A stretch of 64,000 nucleotides of DNA from Myrica gale (Eukaryota > Streptophyta > Magnoliopsida > Fagales > Myricaceae). How positions within the stretch are numbered: the stretch's first letter is position 1; each line of letters begins with the position of its first letter. Below are positions 22,032-32,677 of this stretch, piece after piece. The position numbers and the translations under genes are program-made. Under the pieces are notes generated by a model, which saw nothing but the letters and a program-made list of their open reading frames with translations, had not been told where the DNA came from and searched no databases. The stretch is from positions 13,636,001 through 13,700,000 of the forward strand of contig OZ005601.1 in NCBI GenBank assembly GCA_963930655.1, given 5' to 3'.

Positions 22032-23411
22032 CAGAGGCGGATGCAGGGGGTGCGGCCCTGGGCGGCCGCCACCCATTGCATCCCAAAAAAAAAAAATTGG
22101 TTAAGTTTTTTTTTTCATAGGTTGGCCTGGGCCTATGGGGCCCGATCCCCATTGGCCATGGCCAACCCCCATTTATTCTGCACGGGCCCAGGCCTTTTAT
22201 TTTTTGATATGCAGAGGACCCTCTGCATTAAAAAAAATTGAAACGTATTAACGTAATCGATTTTCTCGACCCCCTTCTCTCTCTCTCTCTTGTTAAAAGC
22301 CCCTCTCTCTCTTCGAATTTTCAGTGCCCTCTCACTGTGCCCAGCCCAGCCCCACCGCACCACCCGCCACCGTGCCCAGCCCCGTTGGTCGTTGTCTACC
22401 TCACGACCATCATCGAATCTCCTTCTCTATTGCCCCTACCGCACCGGCTACCACGGTACCACCGTCAGCTGCATCCGTCGGGTGCCGCTGGTATCCTCGC
22501 ATACTCCCTTCTCAGGCGTTAGCCATATACAGTCTTCCAAATCTCGCCTCCTCAGTCCTCACGACCCTCGCCCCTCAGCAAGTTGCACCTCTCCATCGCC
22601 GTAGAAGTCCAGCCGTTTTGTTGAGGTTGTGACAGGAGATAGCCACAGGTGACAGGTTACAGGTATCTCTAATCTCTCTTACTCTTGCATTCATTTAATA
22701 TCTCTATTTATGAATTTACGAATGTTTGTCATTTATGGTAGATTTTGTGTGTTGCTGTTCAGCTGTTATCTTGCTGCCGCTAGGTATAATCGTTCTCAGC
22801 CCACATGTCAGTGTATATTCCGATATTTTGTGAATTATTAGCATATTTTAATGAATTTATATGGAGATTGGAGTTCAGGGCTTGTTGATTTGGTTTATTG
22901 GGTTGTGTTATGTTGGAGATTGGAAGTTGTTTATTTGGTTATGTGTTGCTGATTTGTTTGTCTTAATTGTGTTGTGTTACTGATTTGGTTGCTGACTAAT
23001 GGTATCTGATTTGGACATTGTGCTGATATTGGTTGCTGATTTAGTTTAATTCACTCTTGTGTTATCTATAGAGAAGAATGAATCAGATCGACTCGACTCG
23101 ACTGGTGATAGATGGAATAGTTAGCTTGTCTTAGAGGCTCTGTATGTTTGGTTCAACTTTCAACCAGGACTCCCAGATGGAGTTTCATAGCACTTGCTAT
23201 GTTTGATTGGTTCACTTGATTTGTGTTGTTGATTGGTTCACTTGTGTTAACATAACTACTGCAGTTTATGCTGAAGCACTTAATAGTTTTAGTCCTTAAT
23301 TTTCGATATTGTAACTCTAAGACAATTTTTGCATTACGAAGGAAAAAAATTTCTTGTCATTTCGCCTTTAAAATTCGACCCCCATGGATTTTGATCTTGG
23401 ATCCGCCACCG
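22032..23411 (+). mobile_element. Non-autonomous hAT, family 'CAGWGGCGGATSCA'
   Basis: The element is 1,380 bp with a perfect 8-bp target duplication, gtgatgga (22024-22031 and 23412-23419). The left end is cagaggcggatgca and the right end tggatccgccaccg, which are inverted copies. It starts with a 'gcggccgccacccattgc' block and 'cctgggcctatggggccc', then a pyrimidine-rich leader (22,258-22,330) and GC-rich exon-like sequence up to 22,660. The 3' end block ('gtaactctaagacaatttttgc', 'ttgtcatttcgcc') is shared with the elements at 54,374 and 61,404. No transposase coding sequence remains. It sits in the right TIR of the MULE, so it is the younger insertion. Confidence 0.9.
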
Positions 23412-23611
23412 GTGATGGAATGATGTTTTTGTAAAAAAAGGAATACTCAAGGAATAAATTTTTAAAAGTTGAAAGTGAACGACTAAATTAAAAAAATGAC
23501 TAAAACCCGGAGCCTAAAATGCTTGAAGAAAAAATGAGAAAACAAAAAAGTGGGAACCAATCTTTAATTTAGTTATTTTATTTGTATATTTAAACTGTAG
23601 TGCCATCAATT

Positions 23612-23683
23612 GATTCCATGGTCTAGTGGTCAGGACATTGGACTCTGAATCCAGTAACCCGAGTTCAAATCTCGGTGGAACCT
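23612..23683 (+). tRNA. tRNA-Gln (anticodon CTG)
   Basis: A 72-nt cloverleaf. The acceptor stem pairs gattcca with tggaacc, and the D-arm is in tggtctagtggtcaggaca. The anticodon stem ttgga/tccag encloses the loop ctctgaa with anticodon CTG. The T-arm is gttcaaatc flanked by ccgag/ctcgg. A T-run at 23685-23688 could end Pol III transcription. Position 2 is A against C71, where plant tRNA-Gln genes usually have a G-C pair. This one mismatch may mean reduced function or a young pseudogene. It lies about 90 bp outside the MULE and 274 bp before the KELP-type start. Confidence 0.88.
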
Positions 23684-23956
23684 GTTTTCCGTTCCTTCCC
23701 CAAATTTTTATTTGGACATCAAACTCCAGCAAGAACCGTGTGTGTATCAACTTGAACTTACGAAACGGACTTCAGACTCATCCCTCGTCATTTACCATTT
23801 TGTTCATCCAAAACACAAAACCGAGGATTCCAAATTCCAAAACGGTATCGAACTCATTGTTGCCAATTGCCACTAGAAAATGGGGGGGAAGAAAAGAATT
23901 GTTTTGCAGACAAAAATATCACCGGGGGCAACTATTTCCTTTTCTCCGTAAGGGAA

Positions 23957-24282
23957 ATGGACCCTGATACTCGACGGAAAATCGTGGAAGCAGTGCTCGA
24001 CATACTTAGGAAGTCGAACATGGAGGAGATGACCGAGTTCAAGGTCCGACCAGAGGCCTCGAACCGACTCGGGCTCGACCTTTCTGAAAATGAGCGTAAG
24101 GGGTTTGTGCGAAGCGTGGTTGAGAATTTCCTGCTCTTCAATGTGGAAGACGAAGGAGACGAGGGCAAGGAGGTTGATTCGAATGATCACGAGAAGACTA
24201 AAGGGTTAGCGCAGGAGGAAAAGAATCAGGAGTCGAGGCTGAACAAGGAGGTAAATGTGGGGGAGAGCGCGTCATATGCAAG
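23957..24282 (+). pseudogene. KELP-type transcriptional coactivator, first exon only
   Basis: KELP is a small plant nuclear coactivator with an N-terminal DEK-C-like domain and a C-terminal PC4 single-strand-DNA-binding domain. The 108 codons here match the first part: MDPDTRRKIVEAVLDILRKS, MTEFKVRPEAS, LGLDLSENERKGFVRSVVEN, then an acidic tail. I chose the ATG at 23957, not the in-frame one at 23867, because family proteins start with M-x-x-x-T-x-x-K-I. The exon ends at a good donor, aag/gtaagc, at 24283. I found no exon for the PC4 domain in the following 3 kb, where copia and LINE relics lie. It is therefore either a truncated gene or one with a very distant second exon. Confidence 0.7.
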
Positions 24283-24866
24283 GTAAGCAAACGCCACTCT
24301 GTTTGGTTCCTGTTGAACTAGAAGTTAAACAAAAATTAAACAAGACAAATTCAATTTTACTGCCTTGCGTTTTTCTTCCTGTGAATACAACTATTTGGCT
24401 AAGAGAATTTGAGATTTTGATTCTTCAAGGTTGGAATAAAGGGGGGACAACTAAAGTTAGGAAATTGAGCTGTTTGAAAACCCTGGTGTGTATTTCTTTG
24501 CTCAAAATACATAGGAAACGGCAGGAAAAAGTTCAATCCTTTTAGGTGGAGAAAGCGAACTTATTTCTGAGATTAAATTTTTCTCTGATACAGAACTAGG
24601 ACATGAATACCAAAAATAAAATCCTGGTTAGGAAAATGGAATTGACCTTCTTGTGTTTGAGTTAGTAAGTTGTTTTGGACGCTAGGAATAACAGTTACTG
24701 GAACAATGAGGGATAATGATTTACGATTTCTTAAGCATTATGTTGGTGACTTTGGCCAGTAGAGTGCTACCAAAGTTCTGTGATTTGTATCGCACACAAT
24801 AGTGAATTAAGAGATGATTAAAGAAAAGAGAAAGAAGGATTAGATCCTAATTAATAGAGAACTGTG
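24283..24866. other. Presumed intron/unassigned
   Basis: Follows the KELP-type splice donor. No coding homology was recognised before the copia gag relic. Confidence 0.35.
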
Positions 24867-25452
24867 GGAAGAGCTTAAGTTAGTTTATCTCCACGAGGAA
24901 GAGGAATTTGGAACAAAGAGGCATCAAGTTAAGAAGTACATTGAGTTCCAGATGGTTGAGGAAAAAGCTATAGTTAAACAAGTTCAAGAATTCAATAACA
25001 TTGCGGACTCTATTGTGGCTGCTGGAATCTTGATTGATGAGAACTTCCATGTCAGCGTCATCATTTCCAAGATTCCCCCATCGTGGAAGGACTTCTGCAT
25101 CAAGTTGATGTGTGAGGAGTATCTACCTTTCTCGAAGTTGATGGATCATTTGAAGCTTCAGGAAGAGTCTTGTAAGCAAGAGAAGCAAGAAGGGTCTTCT
25201 AAAAAAAAAAATCTATTAGGCAATCATCAATTCCGAAAATTTAGACCAAAGAGTAAGGATATGAAGCCGCCTGGCATGCATTGGAATAGGCATGAATCGG
25301 AGATGGATGAAAGGTCCATAGTCTGCTACAGTTTGTGGCAAGCAAGGGCATATTTCACGAAACTGTCGGAGGAAGTTTGTCAGGGAAGATAATGGAAACA
25401 TAGATGTGGACAATGGACATAAGCCTGCATTTAAAGAAGTTAACATGGTTTA
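24867..25452 (+). pseudogene. Ty1/copia gag fragment
   Basis: Translation from about 24,867 gives a UBN2-type copia gag middle and C-terminal part: ELKLVYLHEEEEFGTKRHQV, VEEKAIVKQVQEFNNIAD, IISKIPPSWKDFCIKLM, LKLQEESCKQEKQ. A zinc knuckle, CGKQGHISRNC, is recovered near 25,330-25,370 only after a frameshift and leads into RRKFVREDNGNIDVDN and a stop after KEVNMV at 25,450. The N-terminus and everything after gag are missing, and no LTR was recognised. This is an old relic. Confidence 0.82.
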
Positions 25453-26830
25453 GAGAATACAAAGTAGCTGATTGACATAGATAGCGTCCATCTCAATTGT
25501 AGCGAGATCTGTGATGTACATGATTGACATAGATACCATCCATTACAAATTGCAGTGATGTCTATGCCTGCGGTTGCAGTGGTTAACAAGATGCAGGGGA
25601 TTATGAAGCAGTTGATTGGCATAGTTACCACCTATCTCATCTGTAGTGACAAGATGTCCAATTTTTAAAGTCTGACACCGTTAAGGGAAGACGCGAAGCT
25701 AAGGTCGTCTTCTTTATGCTGTGATGCAGTAAAGCCCTGCATTGGAGGAAGAAAGAGGATCTAACTGTAACTTTTATCTGCAAAAGAATATCTCTTCTCT
25801 CCCCACCCCCACCAAATCACCCCACACGCACATACCCACCCACTCCTGAATGTATTCAAGGCTCTGCTAGAGCCTGTAACTTGTTGTTGAGCTAAATGTG
25901 GTAATTCAGTTAAGGCAGATCATCTCGCTTTGAAGCGAGCTGGTCTTGTAGGAAACGGGTAATAAGAACGTGATATACGATCGCATTTTCTTGGGAACAC
26001 GGTATCTCATTTAGCATTTTACATTTATTCAATCCATGTGTTCCACCTTTCTATATGCCTTGAAGTTAATTGCTGGGATCCGGGACTGCCGCAGCTACAT
26101 CCATAGACATCTATCTTCAAATGTTTCTGCAAGTGACGAATGCTCTGTTTTCATTCCTTTCTTCTTGTTCTTAAAAAAAAAAAAAACTATCTTCTTGATT
26201 TTGGAAGAAGACGCCTGGGTGCCAGGGGGAGGGGGCACAGATGGACGCGTATGGGATTCCAAACAATATTTCTATGAAAAAAAAGGGGAAGTTGTGGGAT
26301 TCACATAAACGGGAAGAGTCACTTTAGACCTTCAGAGTATGGGGCAAAGCCCCTCTCCGTTAACCGTTGCATAGTCCAACAATTGTTCTTCTCTTTTGCA
26401 TATCCTCAGCAATTTTAGATCTTTCCCATTCCAGAATTCTGATCATATCTTCAGTTTGGATGAAGTTCACAGGTGCAGCACTAGACTTTCCAGATGCCAC
26501 GGAAAATTCTCTCTACTTGTTTCCTAAAAGCAGATCAGATGTTCGTGATAGTGGTTTAAGTACTGCAATTACTATGCACATGGGGGAAGTGTCTATATAT
26601 AACATACAACGGAGAGGGATACACATCAGATGGAACAAAGTCATTCATACATATTTTTAAAGCCTGTATGTAGAAAAATGTTGAACATAGTTCAACCTAA
26701 CTGAAAGAGTTCTTGAAGAAAACATCAATCCGCCAAAAGATGCCATGATTAAGAAATGCAAATATTGTTGTCCGTTTTTTTTTCTCCGTAAACAAACATT
26801 GCATTACTGAAAACTAATGATAACAAGACT
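25453..26830. other. Unassigned stretch
   Basis: No gene recognised. Three related segments with 'gattgacatagat...ccat' and 'gtagcgagatct/gcagtgatgtct' recur at 25,470-25,660 as an imperfect repeat. A-runs occur at 26,173 and 26,277. Confidence 0.3.
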
Positions 26831-27125
26831 TTGAATCACGAGATAGAATGTAAAACGAATGCAACTAGGATAAATGAAGTTGCCCACAAGAAGATGAGCT
26901 TGTCGGTTGAGCTTCCTGAGAACCCAATGAAGAGCCCAGATAAATTGAGCTTTAAAAGTCTTTCGGAGCGATAAAACCAAGTCATTAATCTTCCAGCGAG
27001 GAGGAAACTCGTGCCACTCGGATTATCACAAAGGAGCTTAGAGTCAGATTCGAAAATCACTCTAGTCCAATGCTGCTGAAAAGCTACTTTCATCGCTCTT
27101 ACAGCCGCCGTAGCTTCGCCCACGG
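26820..27125 (-). pseudogene. LINE-type RNase H (RVT_3) fragment
   Basis: On the minus strand the start reads VGEATAAVRAMKVAFQQHW, then RVIFESDSKLLCDNPSG. After a frameshift near 27,025 it continues as PPRWKINDLVLSLRKTFKAQ and ALHWVLRKLNRQAHLLVGNF. This is the RNase H-like fold found at the C-terminus of plant LINE polyproteins and in related stand-alone pseudogenes, with ESD carrying an acidic site residue. No reverse transcriptase was found upstream on that strand. Confidence 0.75.
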
Positions 27126-28447
27126 TCCATAGTTTGAATTCACTCGCTGTACAGAGATAGATAGAAGAGTCTCTGTCTATGTGCTATTCATTTTGACGTA
27201 CAACAACAACAAAGTTAATCTTCATCCAACCTGATTTAGGAGACCAAGATAAGAGAAGCCCGGTGACCGGAAGAGAAAGTATATATGCTGAACGTGTGGG
27301 GCAAATATTGTTGTCCGATTACCCCGCACGTTGAGCATTTTCTTTTGGGCGAGTATATATCCAACATTTCATTCTATAAGAAGTTTCAGACCAAAAAAAA
27401 AATATCTATGTAGATATATCATAACTCAACTTGAGTCGCCCTTTCAAGAGCATCGCAAGAAAAAAAAGTCAACATAGAGTAGAATAAAGTTCGCTCTGGT
27501 TTGGACAAGAAAATGAGTAAAATGACTCAAGAGTCTGGAAAAGTAATTACATCGAAAGAGAGAATAATTTGAATGAATTATTTATATTTATTTTTAATAA
27601 AAAGAGATGATTTGATGAGAAAAGAAAGATTATTTTAAAATTATTATATTAAACTATATATTTAAGGTGACCAAATATATTTAGGAGCTAACACCTCCAT
27701 AGTTATATAGAGAACACGAGGCTCAAAAACCTCATGCATATGATGAGAGAGAATGGTTTAAAAACTTGAACGGTCAGTGTCCCTGATGTATTTTTGTTTT
27801 CTCCAACCTAACATTTGTTGGGCCCATATAAGTAGGTCTGGACAGAAGAAGTGGGAAGTTCAAGGGCTAGCCTGGTGATTTAGGCGATTGGGTATCCTTG
27901 AGACTGGGCGAATACCTGGAGAATTGGAATTACGAAAAGTTAATATAATTGACCTGATAGCTAGCTAACTTAGAAAAAAAAAAAGACTTGATAGCTAACT
28001 CAACTTACCCACCAACCCTGCTAGCTAAATAAATTAAGGAACCTACCACAGGTCCACAAGTAGAAAATAAGCTACTGCACAACACAAATGGAACGAATTG
28101 CAAATACAAATGGAACGAATAGCAAGAGGACAAATCATGGCCACTTTTTCACCACAACGCAAGTGCTACGCTCCATCCTTCCATGTCCCTTAACTTGACC
28201 ATCCGTTTTCCCATACAGTCACCAGCCAGCAGGGTATCCGAGTGTGGACATAAGTTAAAATCACATGCGAAAGTGAAGTCGGAGTTTAGACCTAGTAGAC
28301 GAGCCTGAGACTCTTTGATAGTTTTGTTAGTGATGTGTTGACGACTCCCTATTGGGCAGTAGCTATAGCTCAAACCGAACATTCTGCAGCGGGGATGCTC
28401 CTATGATCACGCCTAGGAACGATTACTATGCAAGTCACCCTCTTCCC
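27126..28447. other. Unassigned AT-rich stretch
   Basis: No gene, RNA or clear repeat recognised. The AT-rich part 27,560-27,690 resembles MITE interiors elsewhere in the window (51,730-51,850). Confidence 0.3.
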
Positions 28448-28452
28448 CTATT

Positions 28453-29513
28453 GCTTAGACAAAAAGGTCATATTTAGTCTCGTATCTATAGGACAAAATC
28501 AATTTGTACTCGCTATTATCAAAACGACAACTTGAGCCCTTTATCTTTTAAAAATCATCAATGTACGTCTCTCATCCAAATTAAGTGTTAAGTCAAATGG
28601 ACAAGCATGCAAAATAACCGAAATGTCCCTCCAAGATAAAATTTTTAAAAAATAAATAAAATTAAGTGCATAGATTTCAATTTCGATTTGAAGTCAAATT
28701 GGAGCTCACGCAAGACTCCATTTGTTTGTTTGTAAAATTATTATTTTACTTAAAGTACTTTTTATTGAAACGTTTTGAAGAAAAAAATTTCTCTTTCAGT
28801 GTTTAGTTATTCTTTTAAAATATTTGTAAGATTTTTTTTTAATGTTTGTCATGTTTAATGATTTATACATTCACATAAAAAGCTTAATTACTGTATAGGT
28901 CTCTGTCATTTACACTTTTAATATTTTAGTCTCTAGGGTATTGATTTTAACCATCGGGTCCCTAATATAAGTTTTTGGAAAAAAATTCATCATCCGTACA
29001 ATTGTAATTAACTAACGGACAGAATGGTGCTTAAATGAATTATAAATGTCATCTCAGCGCCAATAGTAAATTGTCGCATGACATGAAAAATTGTTCTTAA
29101 AATTTTAATATTTTAGTTCTTAAGGTACTAATTTCAAAGTGAAGGTCCATGAGGTACACTTCAGCGAAAAAATTAGTCTCACAGTTCAATTGTCATCGGC
29201 CAACTAAAAGAAAAGTGTCCATGTGGCCTGGAAAGAGAAGAATATTTTATTATCATATGCAACCTTCAAAATAAAGTTTTATTTAAAAACATTACTTTTT
29301 ATTTATATATCATTTTTTATTTTTTTTAACAAATTTTTTGATATTTTTGGAAAGACATTTCAATCATTTTGCATGTGGTTTAACGGCCAAATCAAAAAGA
29401 AAGAAAAATTGATTGTTTTTAAAACATATGTGGCAGAGTAAAGTATTTTGATACTTGAGGGATGCTTATTGATTTTTGCCTATAGATATGAGACATACTA
29501 TAATGTTTGTCCA
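28453..29513. mobile_element. Element with about 75-bp terminal inverted repeats
   Basis: The left end, agacaaaaaggtcat...tctcgtatctatagg, is matched by the inverse of the right end, which reads ggacaaacattat...tctcatatctatagg. Both continue with aaaatcaat and atcaaaa. Inside are two direct repeats of about 110 bp (28,905-29,018 and 29,094-29,206), sharing ttttaatattttagt and caattgt. No transposase and no target duplication were found. It is probably a non-autonomous MULE-like or foldback element. Confidence 0.6.
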
Positions 29514-29671
29514 AAAAAAATTATTTTACGAAAAATTTTAGCTTTATTTGTATTTTGGAAAATAATAAAGCTTTTTACCATTGACTTGAAAACTTTTTTA
29601 CTTTGACCTCGTTTTCAAGTGCTTGTTAAATACTTGAAAACAAGTAAAATAAATTACAAATTTTGTTTTAT

Positions 29672-30199
29672 GGTTAATTACAATTCCTTCCTCAAACTAC
29701 CACCCGATTCTCAAATACTCCTCAAAATTTAACTTGTTGCAACTCAACCTCATAAACTATACTTCTCATTGCAATTTTATCCCTCAATCGAATAAAGTTG
29801 TTATATCGAACGATTTCTATCTCACGTAACAGATACGTGACCTTCTTCTCACGTTAAAAGATAATTTTACCCTTGTTTGAGTCATCTCTAGTCTTCTATA
29901 ATGCTTCTAGCAATTTATGGAGCCAAACAATAATATGTAGTTAGCTGATTTTGTTTTATTTTTTTTTAAAGATGACTCACTTAAAATCATGTTGGTCAAA
30001 TTTGTCTTTTCAAGTAAGGAGAAGGTTACGTGTTGTTTACGTGGAACAAAAACAATTCGATATAAAAACTTCAGCAGATTTATAGGATGAAATCGCAAGG
30101 AGAAGTATAGTTTGTAGGGGCGAGTTACAACGATGTGAAGTTTATAGGGGTATTTGAGAATCGGGTGAAAGTTTGAGGGAAAAAATTGTAATTAACCCT
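29672..30199. mobile_element. Non-autonomous MULE-like element, TIRs over 100 bp
   Basis: The left end is ggttaattacaattcc and the right end ggaaaaaattgtaattaacc (inverted). The match continues through ctcaaact, cacccgattctcaaatac and caaactatacttctc for about 110 bp. The candidate 9-bp target duplication is ttgttttat (29663-29671) against ttcttttac (30200-30208), with 7 of 9 identical. No coding capacity. Confidence 0.7.
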
Positions 30200-30553
30200 T
30201 TCTTTTACAAGCAAACAAACGGCCCCTAAGTAAAAGTTGTGCCCCGTCCGTGGAGGCATAGATCTCGCGCTACTCTCTTCGAGATTAAAGTCAACTTAAA
30301 TGGTAACTTCGACATGCCTCGGAGGTGGATTAGTGGCGAAGCGAAGACTTTGTCGCGGGGCTAGATATTTTAATAATTAAGTGTTTGTATTTGTATTTTT
30401 ATTTCTTATTATACATAATATATATATATATAGTTATAATAATTTTATAAATGTAAGTCCGAAGATAAAAAATATGTATATTAAGAAACTTGAACGTATT
30501 TATTGACCTAGGGACTAATGGTGGCAAAACTTCTGGGTCTTCTCGGAAGTTCC

Positions 30554-31741
30554 TGTTGACTTTGGTTCAGAATCGATATTTTGATGATTTCAATAAATAG
30601 ATTAAGTTTACAAAATGAACATCTTCAAAGACAAAGACATTTTTATCAAAGAACCAAAGACAAGAAGATTGAAGGTCAAAAAGATGCAAGGGGCTCAAAA
30701 GTGAAGATTCGAGACCATAGGGTATAATTTTATAACTCTTAGGTTCACTTTTGATAATGATTTGAAGCACTCACTTGCATATTTTTTAAACCATGCATAA
30801 ATTTATCATCACAAGTTTGACAACCAAAATACGCTTTAAATATTTCCAAATAATCCATATATAAACGCTCAAGCCTTAGTTATACTTTTGGAAATTTTGA
30901 AATGAGATTTCAAAAACGTCAAAAAGGCGCTTGTTAATTGTAGCGGTCTATGAAAATGATTTGCAGCGGCCAACCGCTACATGAAGCGGATGATGGGACA
31001 AAACTTGACAACATTCAATTTTTATGACCGTTGGGCAACGGCTAGTTGAAGCGGTCGACCGGTACAACGGTAATATTGTCAAATCGACCCCCCAACGGCT
31101 ATAAACGGATAGTTTTCATATGTGGCATATATAAATACCTTCCTATTGCTTGAAAAATATCTTAAACCTTCTTATTCTATATTTCTCATATGATTCACAC
31201 AAATCACACTTTCTTATCCTTGTCATTGTGTAAATCAAGAGACAGAGTTTTCCACTTTTATATTCACTTTTTGAGAGTTTATTTTTGCATCTCCATATTC
31301 AAGAAAAGTGATTCTTTTAGTGAGGTTGTTCACTAAAGAAGAACCTTAGAGAGTGTATATCACAAGGTTGGTTAGGTTGTGAGTGGTGCACCTGAAAAAT
31401 CACTTGAGTTGTGAGTGTTGAGCCCGAGAAAGTACTTGTACGATTCTCTAGTACCCGGAAGCTAGAGTAAACACTATTTGGAGAATAGTGGAAAAAACTC
31501 AAGATTTGATAAAGGAGCTTGAGGGGTGGATGTAGGCAGGTTTGCCGAACCACCTAAAAATCTCGTGTTTGCTTCTCTAACCCTACTCTTTACATTTTTC
31601 ACTTATTTACACTTGTTGTATCTATGTACTTGTGCTAAACTAGTCATTACTTTGCAAACAAGATATTGGGGGTTAAATGTGGAAAATTTTAGAAACTCAA
31701 TTCACCCCCCTCCTTGGGTTATCTTAATCCTAGAAATTACA
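30554..31741 (+). mobile_element. SIRE-like LTR, probably solo, diverged
   Basis: It starts tgttgactttggttc and runs with 'gatgatttcaataaat' and 'cttgcatat' blocks shared with the LTRs at 38,971, 40,951 and 44,457. It ends near 'cttaatcctagaaattaca'. A TATA box, tataaata, lies at 31129. GGTCGACCGG occurs near 31,056, together with agcggccaaccgct. No PBS follows it and no gag is seen. The flanking 5-mers (gttcc, gttat) do not match well, so the ends are old or altered. Confidence 0.75.
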
Positions 31742-32631
31742 GTTATGTGTTCGGTTCTGATACTGGGTATCTGGTTTCGACATATTTCAGTCGCCTTTTT
31801 GAGCCCTGCTTTTTTTTTCAAAAAAAAAAGTAAGTGACCTGGTTTTGACGACCTGTGCATTTTCATTTCTTGCATTTTATATATTTCATTTGAATTAAAT
31901 TGATCAAGTAGTACATAATTTTGTTTCATTATTAAAATTCACATTTTGTTGCCTTAGTACTTTTCATTGAAATTCATTTTCTTTTTCTCCTTGTTCATTT
32001 CCTAGTTTAGTTTCATTACTAAAATTGACATTATGATGCCTTGTTTGTTTTCGGATGTATATAATAATGTTGTATTGAATTCATTTTCTTTTCTCCTTGC
32101 TCATTTCTTAAATTTTAACAATGTCCTATGAGCAATCTTAAGTTTTTATCATCATTAACCATTGTAATCTCTTTGATCAATTTTCTACATCTTTTTTTCT
32201 AACTTAGGTTTAATATTTTTATTAGCTTGTCCATTTCCTAGCTTAAGGTGATTAATGAGCATGACAATTTTACCCTTATTTTTATCTTTTTTTCCTCTCT
32301 CTTCTCCCTAGGTCACACGGCAAACTCTCCTAACTCCCTTGACTTTTGTCTCATTTTCTTGTCTCATTCCCTTGTCTCGTTTTCTTGTCCTTTAGCATGC
32401 ATCATGGTGTGAAATTTTAATCCAATCGGCAACAGCTAGTAGGGGGATTTTTGAGAGATTTGTGACATCCCATCATTTCCTAGAAAGGGGGAGAGAATGC
32501 CATTTGGCTTCTCCTGCTCCTTGCCGCCCAAATTGACCATCCAAGGAGCTTGCATCTTGTAGCTCCTTTGGACCAAATGATGGCTTGGATGGTTTAATGA
32601 AAAACCAACCAAGTCGTGCAACATAGTGACC

Positions 32632-32677
<46 letters not shown>

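Larger units (their letters stand above)
19129..23524 (+). mobile_element. MULE with long TIRs, interrupted by an hAT
   Basis: A Mutator-like element flanked by a perfect 9-bp duplication, gaagaaaaa (19120-19128 and 23525-23533). The left terminal repeat, about 19,129-19,440, is matched in inverted orientation by about 21,850-22,031 plus 23,420-23,524. Shared blocks include caatttagtc, ttacaaaaacatcattcc, ccgtccaaataattaacg, gatgacacgtg and gggacaactcactt. Mutator family TIRs are long with 9-bp target duplications, which fits. The outermost 10-15 bases of the two ends match poorly. No MURA-type transposase is present, so it is non-autonomous. Direction is arbitrary and follows the gene-like interior. 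Confidence 0.85.

Noticed and set aside
22238..22632. Overlapping Pro/Ser-rich plus-strand frames
   Set aside because: Three frames open at once in GC-rich leader sequence of a non-autonomous hAT. No family match.
25900..25960. Plus-strand text 'ADHLALKRAGLVGNG' as a second RNase H relic
   Set aside because: Too short, and no upstream acidic-residue motif could be found in frame.
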